Below the pieces are notes generated by a model that was not told the DNA's origin, searched no databases, and saw nothing but the letters and a program-made list of their open reading frames with translations. A stretch of 64,000 nt of DNA, taken from Nonomuraea fuscirosea. GTDB lineage: Bacteria; Actinomycetota; Actinomycetes; Streptosporangiales; Streptosporangiaceae. Shown here in pieces: positions 56,320 to 64,000 of this stretch. Where the stretch lies: positions 248,001 through 312,000 of the forward strand of contig NZ_PVNG01000002.1 in assembly GCF_003001935.1 (NCBI RefSeq), given 5' to 3'. Every line of letters starts with the position of its first letter. Positions within the stretch are counted from its first letter, which is position 1. The translations under genes and the position numbers were made by a program.

Positions 56320-57111
56320 TCAGTGCGTGAGGCGGTTGAGCATGTCGTAGCAGGGGCGGCGGCGGAAGTCGTGCATGGTGGCGCAGGGGTCGGGGCCCGC
56401 GCGGCCCGGCGGCGCCGGCCGGGACGGCGGACGGGACGGTGGCGGTGCGAGCGGCCGTGATGACGGGGGCGGAGCCGGGCTGGTCACCAGGGGCGGCGCG
56501 GTGGGGCCGCCGGGTGCCGGATGTTCCTCAGGGGGCACCTGCGGGGTGGCGCGCGGGGCGGGGCGTCCTCTCGGGGGCCGTTCACCGTCGCGACCCGGCC
56601 GGTGCGGGCGGGTGTCCCCGGCTGTGGGCGAGGCCGGCGGGCCGGCCGTCGCCGAGGGGAGGAGCGGCAGGTCCGTGCCCACGGGCGGCAGGTTCACGCC
56701 CACAGGCGGGAGATTCGTCCCCCAGGGCGGCAGGCTCGCGTACGGGGGCGGGACGGTCTCGATCCACGGAGGCGTCAGCGGCCCGAGCATGACGTCGGCG
56801 GGCTGGGCCGTGGGGAATTGGAGCGTTCCAGCCATGGGCGCCACCGACGGTGGAATGACGGTCGCCGTGGGTGGCGTGTTCGATGCCGAGAGTGGTATCG
56901 ATCTTGGGGAAAGCGGGGTTTCCTGATCCATTTCCTGAGGTGTTTGCGGTGACGGTTCCTTACTGTTAGTGAATGCCAGGAATATCCCCAGCGCCGCTGT
57001 GACGAGTACCCCCGCGGCTCCGGCCACGGGTGCCAGGTTGGCGCGGCTACCTGGGCTAATGGATCTAAGGGGGGACAAGTCGTGATTCCTTTGTGATTGT
57101 TGTGCGAGCAT
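56320..57111 (-). CDS. Single-pass membrane protein with Pro-rich outer region
   Basis: About 263 residues from ATG 57111 (ATG 57138 is also possible). One hydrophobic helix at about 27-45 (GAAGVLVTAALGIFLAF) is followed by roughly 200 residues rich in Pro, Gly, Ala and Thr with repeats such as NLPPVG. The C-terminal end has two cysteines (CATMHDFRRRPC). No known domain. It is divergent from the gene at 57194, which has the same architecture. Confidence 0.65.
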   Translation of the reverse strand: MLAQQSQRNHDLSPLRSISPGSRANLAPVAGAAGVLVTAALGIFLAFTNSKEPSPQTPQEMDQETPLSPRSIPLSASNTPPTATVIPPSVAPMAGTLQFPTAQPADVMLGPLTPPWIETVPPPYASLPPWGTNLPPVGVNLPPVGTDLPLLPSATAGPPASPTAGDTRPHRPGRDGERPPRGRPAPRATPQVPPEEHPAPGGPTAPPLVTSPAPPPSSRPLAPPPSRPPSRPAPPGRAGPDPCATMHDFRRRPCYDMLNRLTH

Positions 57112-57193
57112 TCCGTCGTTGCGGCTAGTGTGGTCCATCACCCGCGGAAGCCGGCGAGCTTTCCCCGATACGACCGCAGGGAGCTGTAACGCC

Positions 57194-57775
57194 ATGCAAG
57201 ATCCGATCGAGGCGGATCGCCAGGAGATCCTCACCGGGCCGGGAGACACCCGCCTGGAAAACAGGGCCTCGGGAAACAGACGACCGAAGCAGAAGAGCAA
57301 CAAATCCCTTCTCATCGCCGGTTCGGCGCTCATCGCCGTGCTCGTGGCCGGTGGCGCCGGCTACATGCTGGCCTCGAACCCCGGCGGGAGCGCCCAGCAG
57401 GGCGGCGGCAACCCCGCGACCTCTCAGAGCGCTGAGGCGAACGAGGATCCCGCCGGAGACGACGACGCCACGGCGGGCGACGTCACCGCCGACTCTCCCG
57501 AGGACGACCGTACCGGCGACGCTCCCGAGGACGACGGCAGCATGGGCGACGTCGCGGCCGGGGTCCCGGACGGCGGCGACCAGGCCGATACGGGAGACAC
57601 GACGGGCGGCACGGGCAGCGACTCCGCCAAGACCGGCACCAGCAAGAAGCCCGCGACGACGGCGCCCACCAAGTCGCCGCAGTCCTCGGGCCGCGGCACC
57701 CCCTCCGACGCAGGCAGCCCGGCCGACGGCCCCGGCGGCCTCGTCCCCGGCCAGTGCTCGAAGAGCGGCTGCTGA
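57194..57775 (+). CDS. Single-pass membrane protein with acidic disordered outer region
   Basis: A 193-residue protein: about 37 cytoplasmic, basic residues, a helix (LLIAGSALIAVLVAGGAGYM), then an Asp/Glu/Thr/Ser-rich extracytoplasmic stretch and a tail ending GQCSKSGC. GGGAG lies about 11 bases before ATG 57194. No domain is recognised. The opposite gene ends in a comparable cysteine pair, hinting at a linked role at the cell surface, but this is only a resemblance. Confidence 0.75.
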   Translation: MQDPIEADRQEILTGPGDTRLENRASGNRRPKQKSNKSLLIAGSALIAVLVAGGAGYMLASNPGGSAQQGGGNPATSQSAEANEDPAGDDDATAGDVTADSPEDDRTGDAPEDDGSMGDVAAGVPDGGDQADTGDTTGGTGSDSAKTGTSKKPATTAPTKSPQSSGRGTPSDAGSPADGPGGLVPGQCSKSGC

Positions 57776-57944
57776 GCACGTCCTGACGACGGGCCTGACG
57801 TTGCACGGCGGGTGGGCTCATGATGACAGGGACCTGACGGCGGGTGGCAAGGAACCCTTCGTGACGGCGGGGTCCGAAGTGGCTTGCCGTTTATGAGGTG
57901 TACTGGTACTTCGGGGAAGCCAGCGTTGTCCGTAGGGTCGGAGT

Positions 57945-58685
57945 ATGACGACTGACGACGCGTCCGAGCTGCGTGCCCTGCACGTGCCCGGAAACCCTTT
58001 GGTGCTGCCCAACGTCTGGGACGCCGCCTCCGCCCGCGCCGTGCAGGCGGCCGGGTTCCCCGCGGTCGCCACCGGCAGCGCCGCGGTCGCGCGGGTGCTC
58101 GGTTACGAGGACGGTGAGCGTACGCCCGTCGGGGAGATGATGGCGGCCATCGCCCGGGTGGTCAGGGCCGTGGACCGGCCCGTCACGGCGGACGTCGAGC
58201 GCGGGTACGGACTCAAGCCCGCCGAGCTGGCCGAGCGGCTGCTCGCGACCGGGGCCGTGGGCTGCAACCTGGAGGACTCCCTGCCTGGCGGCGGCGAGAT
58301 GGTGGATCCGGACGAGCAGGCCGCGTTCCTGGCCGAGGTGCGGGCGGCGGCCGGCGACGGGCTGGTGATCAACGCGCGGGTGGATCTCTACCTGCGCAGG
58401 CGGGCGACGCGCGAGGAGGCGCTGGAACGCGGGCGGCGCTACCTGGAGGCGGGGGCCGACTGCGTGTACCCGATCGGGCTGACCGACGCGGACGAGATCC
58501 GGGCCCTGGTCGACGGTCTGGGCGGGCCGGTCAACGTGCTGTTCAGGCCGGGGGTCACCGGGCTGGGCGCGCTGGCCGGGCTGGGGGTGGCCAGGATCAG
58601 CTTCGGCAGCGGCCTGCACCAGGCGTCCCAGACGTACACGGAGAGCCTGCTCGCCGAGATACACGCGGGCCGCGACCCCTTCTGA
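57945..58685 (+). CDS. Isocitrate lyase/PEP mutase superfamily enzyme
   Basis: A 246-residue protein with the superfamily's TIM-barrel signatures: VLPNVWDAASARAVQAAGFP, the metal region DVERGYG and CNLEDSLPGG. These enzymes break or form C-C or P-C bonds next to a carboxylate. The specific substrate cannot be told; oxaloacetate decarboxylase-like and 2-methylisocitrate lyase-like proteins are the usual comparison. No phosphonate genes are near. Its 3' end overlaps the first copy of a tandem repeat. Confidence 0.88.
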   Translation: MTTDDASELRALHVPGNPLVLPNVWDAASARAVQAAGFPAVATGSAAVARVLGYEDGERTPVGEMMAAIARVVRAVDRPVTADVERGYGLKPAELAERLLATGAVGCNLEDSLPGGGEMVDPDEQAAFLAEVRAAAGDGLVINARVDLYLRRRATREEALERGRRYLEAGADCVYPIGLTDADEIRALVDGLGGPVNVLFRPGVTGLGALAGLGVARISFGSGLHQASQTYTESLLAEIHAGRDPF

Positions 58686-58812
58686 CGGCGAGGACCGCGA
58701 CCGTACGACGCCAGGCGTCGCGCCCAAGGGCCGCGACCCCTACTGACGGCAGGGCCGCGACCGTACGACGCCAGGCGTCGCGCCCCAGGGCCGCGTACCG
58801 ACGGCAGGGGCC
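58667..58812. repeat. 61-bp tandem repeat with internal palindrome
   Basis: Two units (58667-58727 and 58728-58787) plus part of a third start with GGGCCGCG and are about 90 percent alike. Each full unit contains the perfect palindrome CGACGCCAGGCGTCG (58706-58720 and 58766-58780). Unit one includes the last codons and stop of the preceding gene. They could act as terminators or be a REP-like element. Confidence 0.8.
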
Positions 58813-58851
58813 GTGCCGGGCGGCAGAGGGGGCGGACGTACGCTTGCGCTC

Positions 58852-59505
58852 GTGCTTGTCGCCGCGGCCGTGTGCCCGCTCACCCCGCTGGTCGTCCTGG
58901 GGATGCCCGACCTCCGCTCCGCCTGCCACACCGCGATCGCCACACTGCGCGACGCGCGGCCCGACGCGCTGATCGTGGTGGGCGGCGCGCCGGCCACCGG
59001 CGCGTACGACGGCGACGCCGCGGGCAGCCTGCGCCCCTGGGGCCCGGACCTCGCGGCGGGCCGGGGCGAGCCGGTGCTGCCGCTGTCGCTGACCGTCGCC
59101 CGCCTGCTGCTGGGGGAGCACGCCCCCGACTCCTTCCAGTCGGTGGCCTGGGACGCCCCGGGCGAGGACTGCGCGAAGCTCGGCGCGCGACTGGCCGAGC
59201 GCGCGGGCAGGGTGGCGCTGCTGGTCATGGCCGACGGCTCGGCCTGCCTGAGCCCGAAGGCCCCGGGCAGGTACGACGAGGCGGCCGGCCCCTGCAACGA
59301 CCGCATCGCCCAGGCCATCGACGGAGGCGGCCCCGCACCCTTGGCCGCCCTCGATCCTGAGGAGGCCGACAGGCTGTGGGTGAGCGGCCGGGCCGCCTTC
59401 CAGGTGCTGGCTGGCGCGGCGGACGGGCGGGAGTTCGCGGGCCGGCTGCTGATGGCGACGGCCCCGTACGGGGTCGGCTATCTCGTCGGGACGTGGACGG
59501 CCTGA
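58852..59505 (+). CDS. LigB-like (class III extradiol dioxygenase fold) protein
   Basis: About 217 residues from GTG 58852; the frame opens at 58813, but [15 protein letters not shown] corresponds to the family start. It resembles actinobacterial proteins of the LigB-like fold found near miaA/dapF. The catalytic metal ligands were not clearly identified, so activity is doubtful. It is convergent with rnz and overlaps its 3' end by 28 bp. Confidence 0.7.
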   Translation: MLVAAAVCPLTPLVVLGMPDLRSACHTAIATLRDARPDALIVVGGAPATGAYDGDAAGSLRPWGPDLAAGRGEPVLPLSLTVARLLLGEHAPDSFQSVAWDAPGEDCAKLGARLAERAGRVALLVMADGSACLSPKAPGRYDEAAGPCNDRIAQAIDGGGPAPLAALDPEEADRLWVSGRAAFQVLAGAADGREFAGRLLMATAPYGVGYLVGTWTA

Positions 59506-60395
59506 CGCTTCGGCACCGGGATCCGCATCAGGTCGCGGGCCGTCACCACCTCGCCGTCGAAGTTGCGCCGCACCTCCGCGACGAAGCGGGGCTCGTCGTC
59601 GAAGCCGTACCGTTCGGAGAAGTGCGTGAGCACCAGCCTGCGCGCCCCCGCGTCCGCCGCCACCACCCCGGCCTCGAACGCCGTCAGGTGCCCGTACTCC
59701 TTGGCCAGCGCGCTCTCCGCCGACAGGAACGTGGACTCGATCACCAGCAGGTCGACCCCGTAGGCCAGCTCGAAGACCGCGTCGCAGAGCCGGGTGTCCA
59801 TGATGAACGCCACGCTCTGCCCCGGCTTGGGGACGCTGCACTCGGCCAGCGTGACGCCGCGCACGGAGCCGGTGCGCTGGAGCTCGCCGATGTCGGGGCC
59901 GCGGATGCCGTGGGCGGCCAGCTTGTCGGGCAGCATGCGGCGGCCGGGCGGCTCCTGGACGCGGTAGCCGTACGACTCGACGGGGTGGGACAGGCGGCGC
60001 GCGATGAGCGGGCCGACGCCGGAGAGGTCGCCGGTGAGCGGATGTTCGGCGATGACCGGGGTGTCGGCGAACGCGGCGGCGTGGCGGAGCCGGCGCCAGT
60101 AGGTCTGGCCGGAGGCGGGGAAGACGGCGCGCACCGGATGGCGTACTTTGTCGCGTGCGATGCGCTGGACGACGCCGGGGACGCCCAGGCAGTGGTCGCC
60201 GTGGAAGTGGGTCACGCAGAGCCAGTGGACGTCGTTGGCGCTCAGGCCGGCGTGCACCATCTGCCGCTGCGTGCCCTCGCCCGGATCGAACAGGAAGCCC
60301 TGGCCGTCCCAGCGCAGCAGGTAGCCGTTGTGGTTACGGTGTCGGGTAGGAACGGCGCTGGACGTGCCCAGCACCACGAGCTCACGTGAGGACAT
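59478..60395 (-). CDS. rnz: Ribonuclease Z (tRNA 3'-end processing)
   Basis: A 305-residue metallo-beta-lactamase-fold enzyme with [10 protein letters not shown] as the dizinc site, plus conserved [16 protein letters not shown] and LTHFSERY. It trims tRNA 3' trailers. The ATG at 60395 is chosen for the family start [16 protein letters not shown]; the frame extends upstream into ogt. Its start codon overlaps that of the divergent ogt by two bases, and no ribosome-binding site is clear, so a leaderless mRNA is possible. Confidence 0.94.
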   Translation of the reverse strand: MSSRELVVLGTSSAVPTRHRNHNGYLLRWDGQGFLFDPGEGTQRQMVHAGLSANDVHWLCVTHFHGDHCLGVPGVVQRIARDKVRHPVRAVFPASGQTYWRRLRHAAAFADTPVIAEHPLTGDLSGVGPLIARRLSHPVESYGYRVQEPPGRRMLPDKLAAHGIRGPDIGELQRTGSVRGVTLAECSVPKPGQSVAFIMDTRLCDAVFELAYGVDLLVIESTFLSAESALAKEYGHLTAFEAGVVAADAGARRLVLTHFSERYGFDDEPRFVAEVRRNFDGEVVTARDLMRIPVPKRQAVHVPTR

Positions 60396-60396
60396 G

Positions 60397-60921
60397 ATGA
60401 CCGCCAACGAGGAGACGGTCGCCTTCGCCGAGGTGGAGACGCCGGTGGGGCCATTCGTGCTGGCCGTCACCGAGACCGGGCTCGTCGCGTCGGGCTGGGG
60501 CTCCCGCGCCCTGGTGGCCGGCCGGCTCGACCTGGCTGAGGTTCATGATGCGGATCGTACGGCCTTCGCCGTCGCCGAGCTGAATGCTTATTTCGCCGGT
60601 GAGCTGAAGCGGTTCGAGACGCCGATCGACTGGCGGCTGATGTCCGGCTCGCGGCTGCGGGTGCTGCGCGCCCTGCACGGGATCCCGTACGGGAGCGCCG
60701 TCACCTACGGCGAGCTGGCCACGCTCAGCGGCTCCAGCGTGCCCGCCCGCGGCATCGGCTCGATCATGGGCTCCAACCCGATCCCCATCGTGGTGCCCTG
60801 CCACCGGGTCGTCGCGGCGGGCAACGGGCTGGGCGGCTTCAGCGGCGGTGAGGGCGTGGAGACCAAGCGGTGGCTGCTGACCCACGAGGGTTATCTGCAG
60901 CCGACGCTGCTCGATCTCTAG
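60397..60921 (+). CDS. ogt: Methylated-DNA-protein-cysteine S-methyltransferase (O6-alkylguanine repair)
   Basis: A 174-residue suicide DNA-repair protein with active-site PCHR ([11 protein letters not shown], Cys near 135) and the helix-turn-helix recognition region preceding it. It takes alkyl groups from O6-alkylguanine. GAGG lies six bases before ATG 60397 (60394 is in frame too). Its start overlaps or abuts the rnz start on the other strand; miaA follows 13 bp after it. Confidence 0.95.
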   Translation: MTANEETVAFAEVETPVGPFVLAVTETGLVASGWGSRALVAGRLDLAEVHDADRTAFAVAELNAYFAGELKRFETPIDWRLMSGSRLRVLRALHGIPYGSAVTYGELATLSGSSVPARGIGSIMGSNPIPIVVPCHRVVAAGNGLGGFSGGEGVETKRWLLTHEGYLQPTLLDL

Positions 60922-60934
60922 CAGACTTGTCGCC

Positions 60935-61828
60935 GTGCGCCAGCAGCCAGTCATCGCCGTCGTGGGTCCCACGGCCGCAGGAAAGTCCGATCTCGCCGTC
61001 GACCTCGCCCTCCGGCTGGGCGGCGAGTGCGTCAACGCCGACTCCATGCAGCTCTACCGGGGCATGGACATCGGCACGGCCAAGCTCACCGAGGCCGAGC
61101 GGCGGGGGGTCCCGCACCATCTGCTGGACATCTGGGACGTGACGGTCACGGCCAGCGTGGCCGAATACCAGAAGCTGGCCAGGGCCGTCTTCGACGCCGT
61201 CGAGGTGCCGGTGCTGGTCGGCGGAAGCGGCCTGTACGTACGCGCCGCCATCGACGAGCTGGAGTTCCCCGGCACGGACCCGGAGATCAGGGCGAGGCTG
61301 GAGGAGGAGCTGGCCGAGCGCGGCCCCGCCCCCCTCTACGAGCGCCTGCGCGAGCGTGACCCGGCCGCCGCGGCGGCCATCCTGGCCAGCAACGGCCGGC
61401 GCATCGTGCGCGCGCTGGAGGTGATCGAGCTGTCCGGCCGCCCGTTCTCGGCCACCATGCCGTCCTACGACGCCGTCTACCCGAGTGTGCAGATCGGGCT
61501 GGAGGTGCCCAGGCCGGTGCTGGACGAGCGGATCGAGCTCAGGGTCGCCCGGATGTGGCAGGCGGGGCTGGTCGACGAGGTGCGGGCGCTGCTCGGCCAG
61601 GGGCTGGCCGAGGGGCGCACGGCCGGGCGGGCGCTGGGTTACGCGCAGGTCATCCGCTTTCTCACCGGCGAGTGGAGCGAGGAGCAGGCGATGACCGAGA
61701 CGGTCAGGCTGACCAGGCGCTTCGCCCGGCGGCAGGAGTCGTGGTTCCGCAGGGACCCGCGGGTGCGCTGGCTGCCGTACGACGCCCCCGGCATCCTTGA
61801 GCGATCTCTGGCGCTAATAAACTCTTAG
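60935..61828 (+). CDS. miaA: MiaA, tRNA dimethylallyltransferase
   Basis: A 297-residue P-loop enzyme: Walker A GPTAAGKSD (about 10-18), DSMQLYRGMDIGTAK and the C-terminal ARRQESWFRRD. It transfers dimethylallyl to A37 of tRNAs reading UNN codons, the first step before MiaB. GTG 60935 is close behind ogt, and dapF starts one base after its stop, as is usual in actinobacteria. Confidence 0.96.
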   Translation: MRQQPVIAVVGPTAAGKSDLAVDLALRLGGECVNADSMQLYRGMDIGTAKLTEAERRGVPHHLLDIWDVTVTASVAEYQKLARAVFDAVEVPVLVGGSGLYVRAAIDELEFPGTDPEIRARLEEELAERGPAPLYERLRERDPAAAAAILASNGRRIVRALEVIELSGRPFSATMPSYDAVYPSVQIGLEVPRPVLDERIELRVARMWQAGLVDEVRALLGQGLAEGRTAGRALGYAQVIRFLTGEWSEEQAMTETVRLTRRFARRQESWFRRDPRVRWLPYDAPGILERSLALINS

Positions 61829-61829
61829 C

Positions 61830-62642
61830 ATGCGCTTTCTCAAGGGGCACGGCACCGAGAACGATTTCGTCATCCTGCCTGATCCCGACGGGGTGGTCGA
61901 CGTGTCGGCCACACTCGTCGCCAGGATCTGCGACAGGAGAGCCGGCCTCGGCGCCGACGGGGTGCTCCGGGTGATGCGCACGAAGCAGAGCGACGAGGTC
62001 GCCGACCAGGCCGCGGCCGCCGAGTGGTTCATGGACTACCGCAACGCCGACGGCAGCATGGCGGAGATGTGCGGCAACGGCGTGCGGGTGTTCGCCCGCT
62101 ACCTGATCGACACCGGCGCCGTGAGCGCCCAGGAGTTCGAGATCGCGACGCGGGGCGGCCTGCGGCGGATCCGCGTCGAGCCGAACGGCGACATCACGGT
62201 CGACATGGGCAAGCCCGTGGTCTCCGGCGAGAGCGTGGCCTCCGTGGGCGGCCAGGAATACACCGGGCTCCGCGTCGACATGGGCAACCCCCACCTGGCC
62301 TGCGCCATCGGCGACCCCGTCGTCCAGCTCGACCTCACCCACCAGCCGGGCTTCGACACCGGCGTCTTCCCCGCCGGGGTCAACATCGAGCTGTTCAACC
62401 CGGTCGGCACCAGCCGCGCGGTCATGCGCGTCTTCGAGCGCGGCTCCGGCGAGACCCGCTCCTGCGGCACCGGCGCGGTGGCCACCGCCGTGGCCGCGGC
62501 CAACCTGTCGGGCGACACGACCGGCACGTGGACGATCGAGGTGCTGGGCGGCACGCTGACGGTGACCCTCGACGAGGAGACCAGTTATCTGTCCGGTCCC
62601 GCGGCCATCGTCGCCAGCGGCGAACTCATGCTTGCAGAATGA
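61830..62642 (+). CDS. dapF: Diaminopimelate epimerase
   Basis: A 270-residue protein with both catalytic cysteines in MCGNG (about residue 81) and RSCGTGA (about 212) and the ENDFVIL N-terminus. It converts LL- to meso-diaminopimelate for lysine and peptidoglycan. It starts one base after the miaA stop, so the two are coupled. The order miaA-dapF is conserved in the phylum. Confidence 0.97.
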   Translation: MRFLKGHGTENDFVILPDPDGVVDVSATLVARICDRRAGLGADGVLRVMRTKQSDEVADQAAAAEWFMDYRNADGSMAEMCGNGVRVFARYLIDTGAVSAQEFEIATRGGLRRIRVEPNGDITVDMGKPVVSGESVASVGGQEYTGLRVDMGNPHLACAIGDPVVQLDLTHQPGFDTGVFPAGVNIELFNPVGTSRAVMRVFERGSGETRSCGTGAVATAVAAANLSGDTTGTWTIEVLGGTLTVTLDEETSYLSGPAAIVASGELMLAE

Positions 62643-62690
62643 TGTTCTGGTAGGGGATGCTGGGTTCACTTCACGGACTGAGGGGTGGAC

Positions 62691-63446
62691 ATGGCTGACC
62701 CACGCACCACCGCGGCAGAGGTCAAGACGCCGATCGGCCGGCTCGGCGGCGGTTTCATGATCTCCAGAGAGGCCAAGGCGCTCTGCGAGGAGCACGGCCT
62801 CGCCCCGCGTGAGCTCTACTTCAGGGGCCGCTGCGGCGTCCTCGGCGAGTGCGAGGCCGACGTCGTCACCTCGGTCGCCGTCTTCTTCCCCTCCCAGCAC
62901 GTCGAGCCGAACTGGAACGGCGGCCGCAAGCTCGCGGCCGAGCACGCCGTCGAGCTCTACGCGCAGGCGTGCCAGGCGTGGGGCCGGCGCAACCTGGGCG
63001 GTTACGACGGCTGTGCCAGGATCGCCGAGCTGCTGCAGCCGGTCGTCGAGCGGGCCTCGTCCGTGGGCGCGCCGCTGTTCGCGGGGTGGCGGGCCGTCCC
63101 GCTGCCCGGTGACCCGCCGGCCAGGGCCGCCCAGCTCATGCACGTCGTACGCGAGCTGCGCGGCGGTCTGCACGCCAACGCCGTGATCGCGGCAGGGCTG
63201 CACCCGCTGGACGCCACCCTGGCCGCCGACCACCGCGGCGCCCCGCTCGGGAAGTCGGCCGGCGAGGCGATCGCCAGGTTCTTCGAGTGGCCGGAGCCGT
63301 ACGCCACGCCCGGCCCGGAACTGCTCGCCCGCCGCGCCGCCGTCGAGGAGAAGACGGACGAACTCATGGCGCCCGCGTTTTCGGTCCTCACCGACGGCGA
63401 ATCGGACGAGCTGATCGAGCTTCTGCGTTTTGGGGACGCTCGTTGA
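62691..63446 (+). CDS. SCO6745-like helix-turn-helix family protein
   Basis: About 251 residues from ATG 62691, which has AGGGG six bases upstream (GTG 62685 is in frame). Conserved-looking parts include FFPSQHVEPNWNGG and GLHANAVIAAGLHPLDATL, which recall the actinobacterial SCO6745 family as I remember it; the function is unknown. It stands 48 bp after dapF on the same strand. Confidence 0.65.
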   Translation: MADPRTTAAEVKTPIGRLGGGFMISREAKALCEEHGLAPRELYFRGRCGVLGECEADVVTSVAVFFPSQHVEPNWNGGRKLAAEHAVELYAQACQAWGRRNLGGYDGCARIAELLQPVVERASSVGAPLFAGWRAVPLPGDPPARAAQLMHVVRELRGGLHANAVIAAGLHPLDATLAADHRGAPLGKSAGEAIARFFEWPEPYATPGPELLARRAAVEEKTDELMAPAFSVLTDGESDELIELLRFGDAR

Positions 63447-63465
63447 CCTGGCAGACTGACTCCCC

Positions 63466-64000
63466 ATGGACGTGGACATCTGGGCCTGGGTCGGCGATAC
63501 CCAGCAGCAGCTTTCCGAGGCGGGCAACGTTGGCCTCGCCATGGCGCTGGGAGACCTCCCCGCACAGGCCTATGAGGGCCGATATCCGCAGCTCGACGTG
63601 ATGGCCCCGGCCATCGCGCAGCAGGCCGAGACCCTGGAGCTGCCCTGGCTCGAGTTCTACGCCCGCTACTGGCACCTGGTCGGCCGGATCGGCGACCGGG
63701 CCCAGGGGGCGGTGGCCCTGGCCGACGTGGAGCAGCTGCTCGCGTTCGCCCAGCGCGAAGACGTGCGTGACTGCCCCGCCACCCCGGCCGCCGTCGAGGC
63801 GCTGGCCATCGTGTGGGCCAACACCGACGGCCCCGGTTACGCGTCCCAGCGCCTGGAGACGCTGGCCGCCGCGCTCGAGGGCATGAGCCCCGAGCGGCCC
63901 GGCTTCACCGGCCTGATCACCCAGTACGTCGCCGCGCTGGTCGACGCGGGCAAGCCGGGCGAGGCCGTCACCTACGCCGAGTCCGCCGTCGAGCGGCTGG
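63466..64000 (+). CDS. Predicted helical-repeat (TPR-like) protein, 3' truncated
   Basis: The frame is open from ATG 63466 to the end of the window (178 residues visible). It starts MDVDIWAWVGDTQQQL and is built of amphipathic helices with Ala/Leu/Tyr spacing (YARYWHLVGRIGDRAQG, YVAALVDAGKPGEAVTYAE), as in tetratricopeptide repeats. The function is unknown. It starts 19 bp after the preceding stop, so it may be co-transcribed. Confidence 0.7.
   Translation, partial: MDVDIWAWVGDTQQQLSEAGNVGLAMALGDLPAQAYEGRYPQLDVMAPAIAQQAETLELPWLEFYARYWHLVGRIGDRAQGAVALADVEQLLAFAQREDVRDCPATPAAVEALAIVWANTDGPGYASQRLETLAAALEGMSPERPGFTGLITQYVAALVDAGKPGEAVTYAESAVERL

Overview
This window is high-GC chromosomal DNA from an actinomycete, most likely of the Streptosporangiales (a Nonomuraea-like relative). 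That placement is an inference from very high GC, heavy GTG/TTG start use, clgR, an actinobacterial-type SOS box in front of recA, DUF3046 next to recA, and the order rimO-pgsA-cinA-clgR ... recA-recX-rny ... miaB ... miaA-dapF. No rRNA, tRNA or CRISPR array was found.

Layout. 1-3405 is housekeeping: the end of rimO, pgsA, a CinA-C amidase, clgR and a Nei-type glycosylase. 3572-7473 holds two tandem, homologous membrane kinase-like proteins with extracytoplasmic propeller-like tails; the first has lost its kinase motifs. 7496-9777 is a cysteine-free Rrf2 regulator after a membrane EEP-fold protein. 9868-18958 is a sugar-uptake locus: two paralogous ROK regulators enclose a NagZ-like GH3 enzyme and a binding protein/permease set without its own ATPase, followed by a VanX-like dipeptidase and a YbdK-like ligase. 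18986-27641 is a seven-gene unit (peptide ABC importer, gamma-glutamyltransferase, TauE/SafE exporter) under a GntR/FCD regulator, with TGTATAC boxes in front of both the operon and the regulator. 27747-30837 is a TetR-ABC-ABC efflux-type operon.

31037-44369 is the DNA and RNA maintenance block: lhr, a VOC protein, small genes including DUF3046, recA with an SOS box, recX and rny. It contains unusual low-complexity sequence. RecX carries roughly 500 residues of disordered, repeat-bearing N-terminal extension, and both sides of recA-recX are simple-sequence tracts with 12- and 21-bp tandem units. 44545-48196 holds a GAF-PP2C phosphatase, a tyrosine recombinase with three TTCCGGAA palindromes at its start, a DUF5994-like protein and a STAS protein lacking the usual phosphorylatable serine. 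48241-54525 has an S9 peptidase and a gluABCD-type amino-acid importer with a second binding-protein gene. 54663-64000 has miaB, a divergent pair of disordered single-pass membrane proteins, a PEP mutase-like enzyme, a LigB-like protein, rnz/ogt with overlapping divergent start codons, miaA, dapF, an SCO6745-like protein and the start of a repeat-type helical protein.

How the genes fit together. The 9.8-27.6 kb stretch looks like scavenging of cell-wall fragments and gamma-glutamyl or sulfur-containing peptides. nei, lhr, recA, recX, ogt and clgR form a loose DNA-repair and proteolysis theme. The stretch between nei and lhr, which I recall as close together in relatives, holds about 27.6 kb of transport and regulatory genes. 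The most unusual item is the repeat-expanded recA-recX region.
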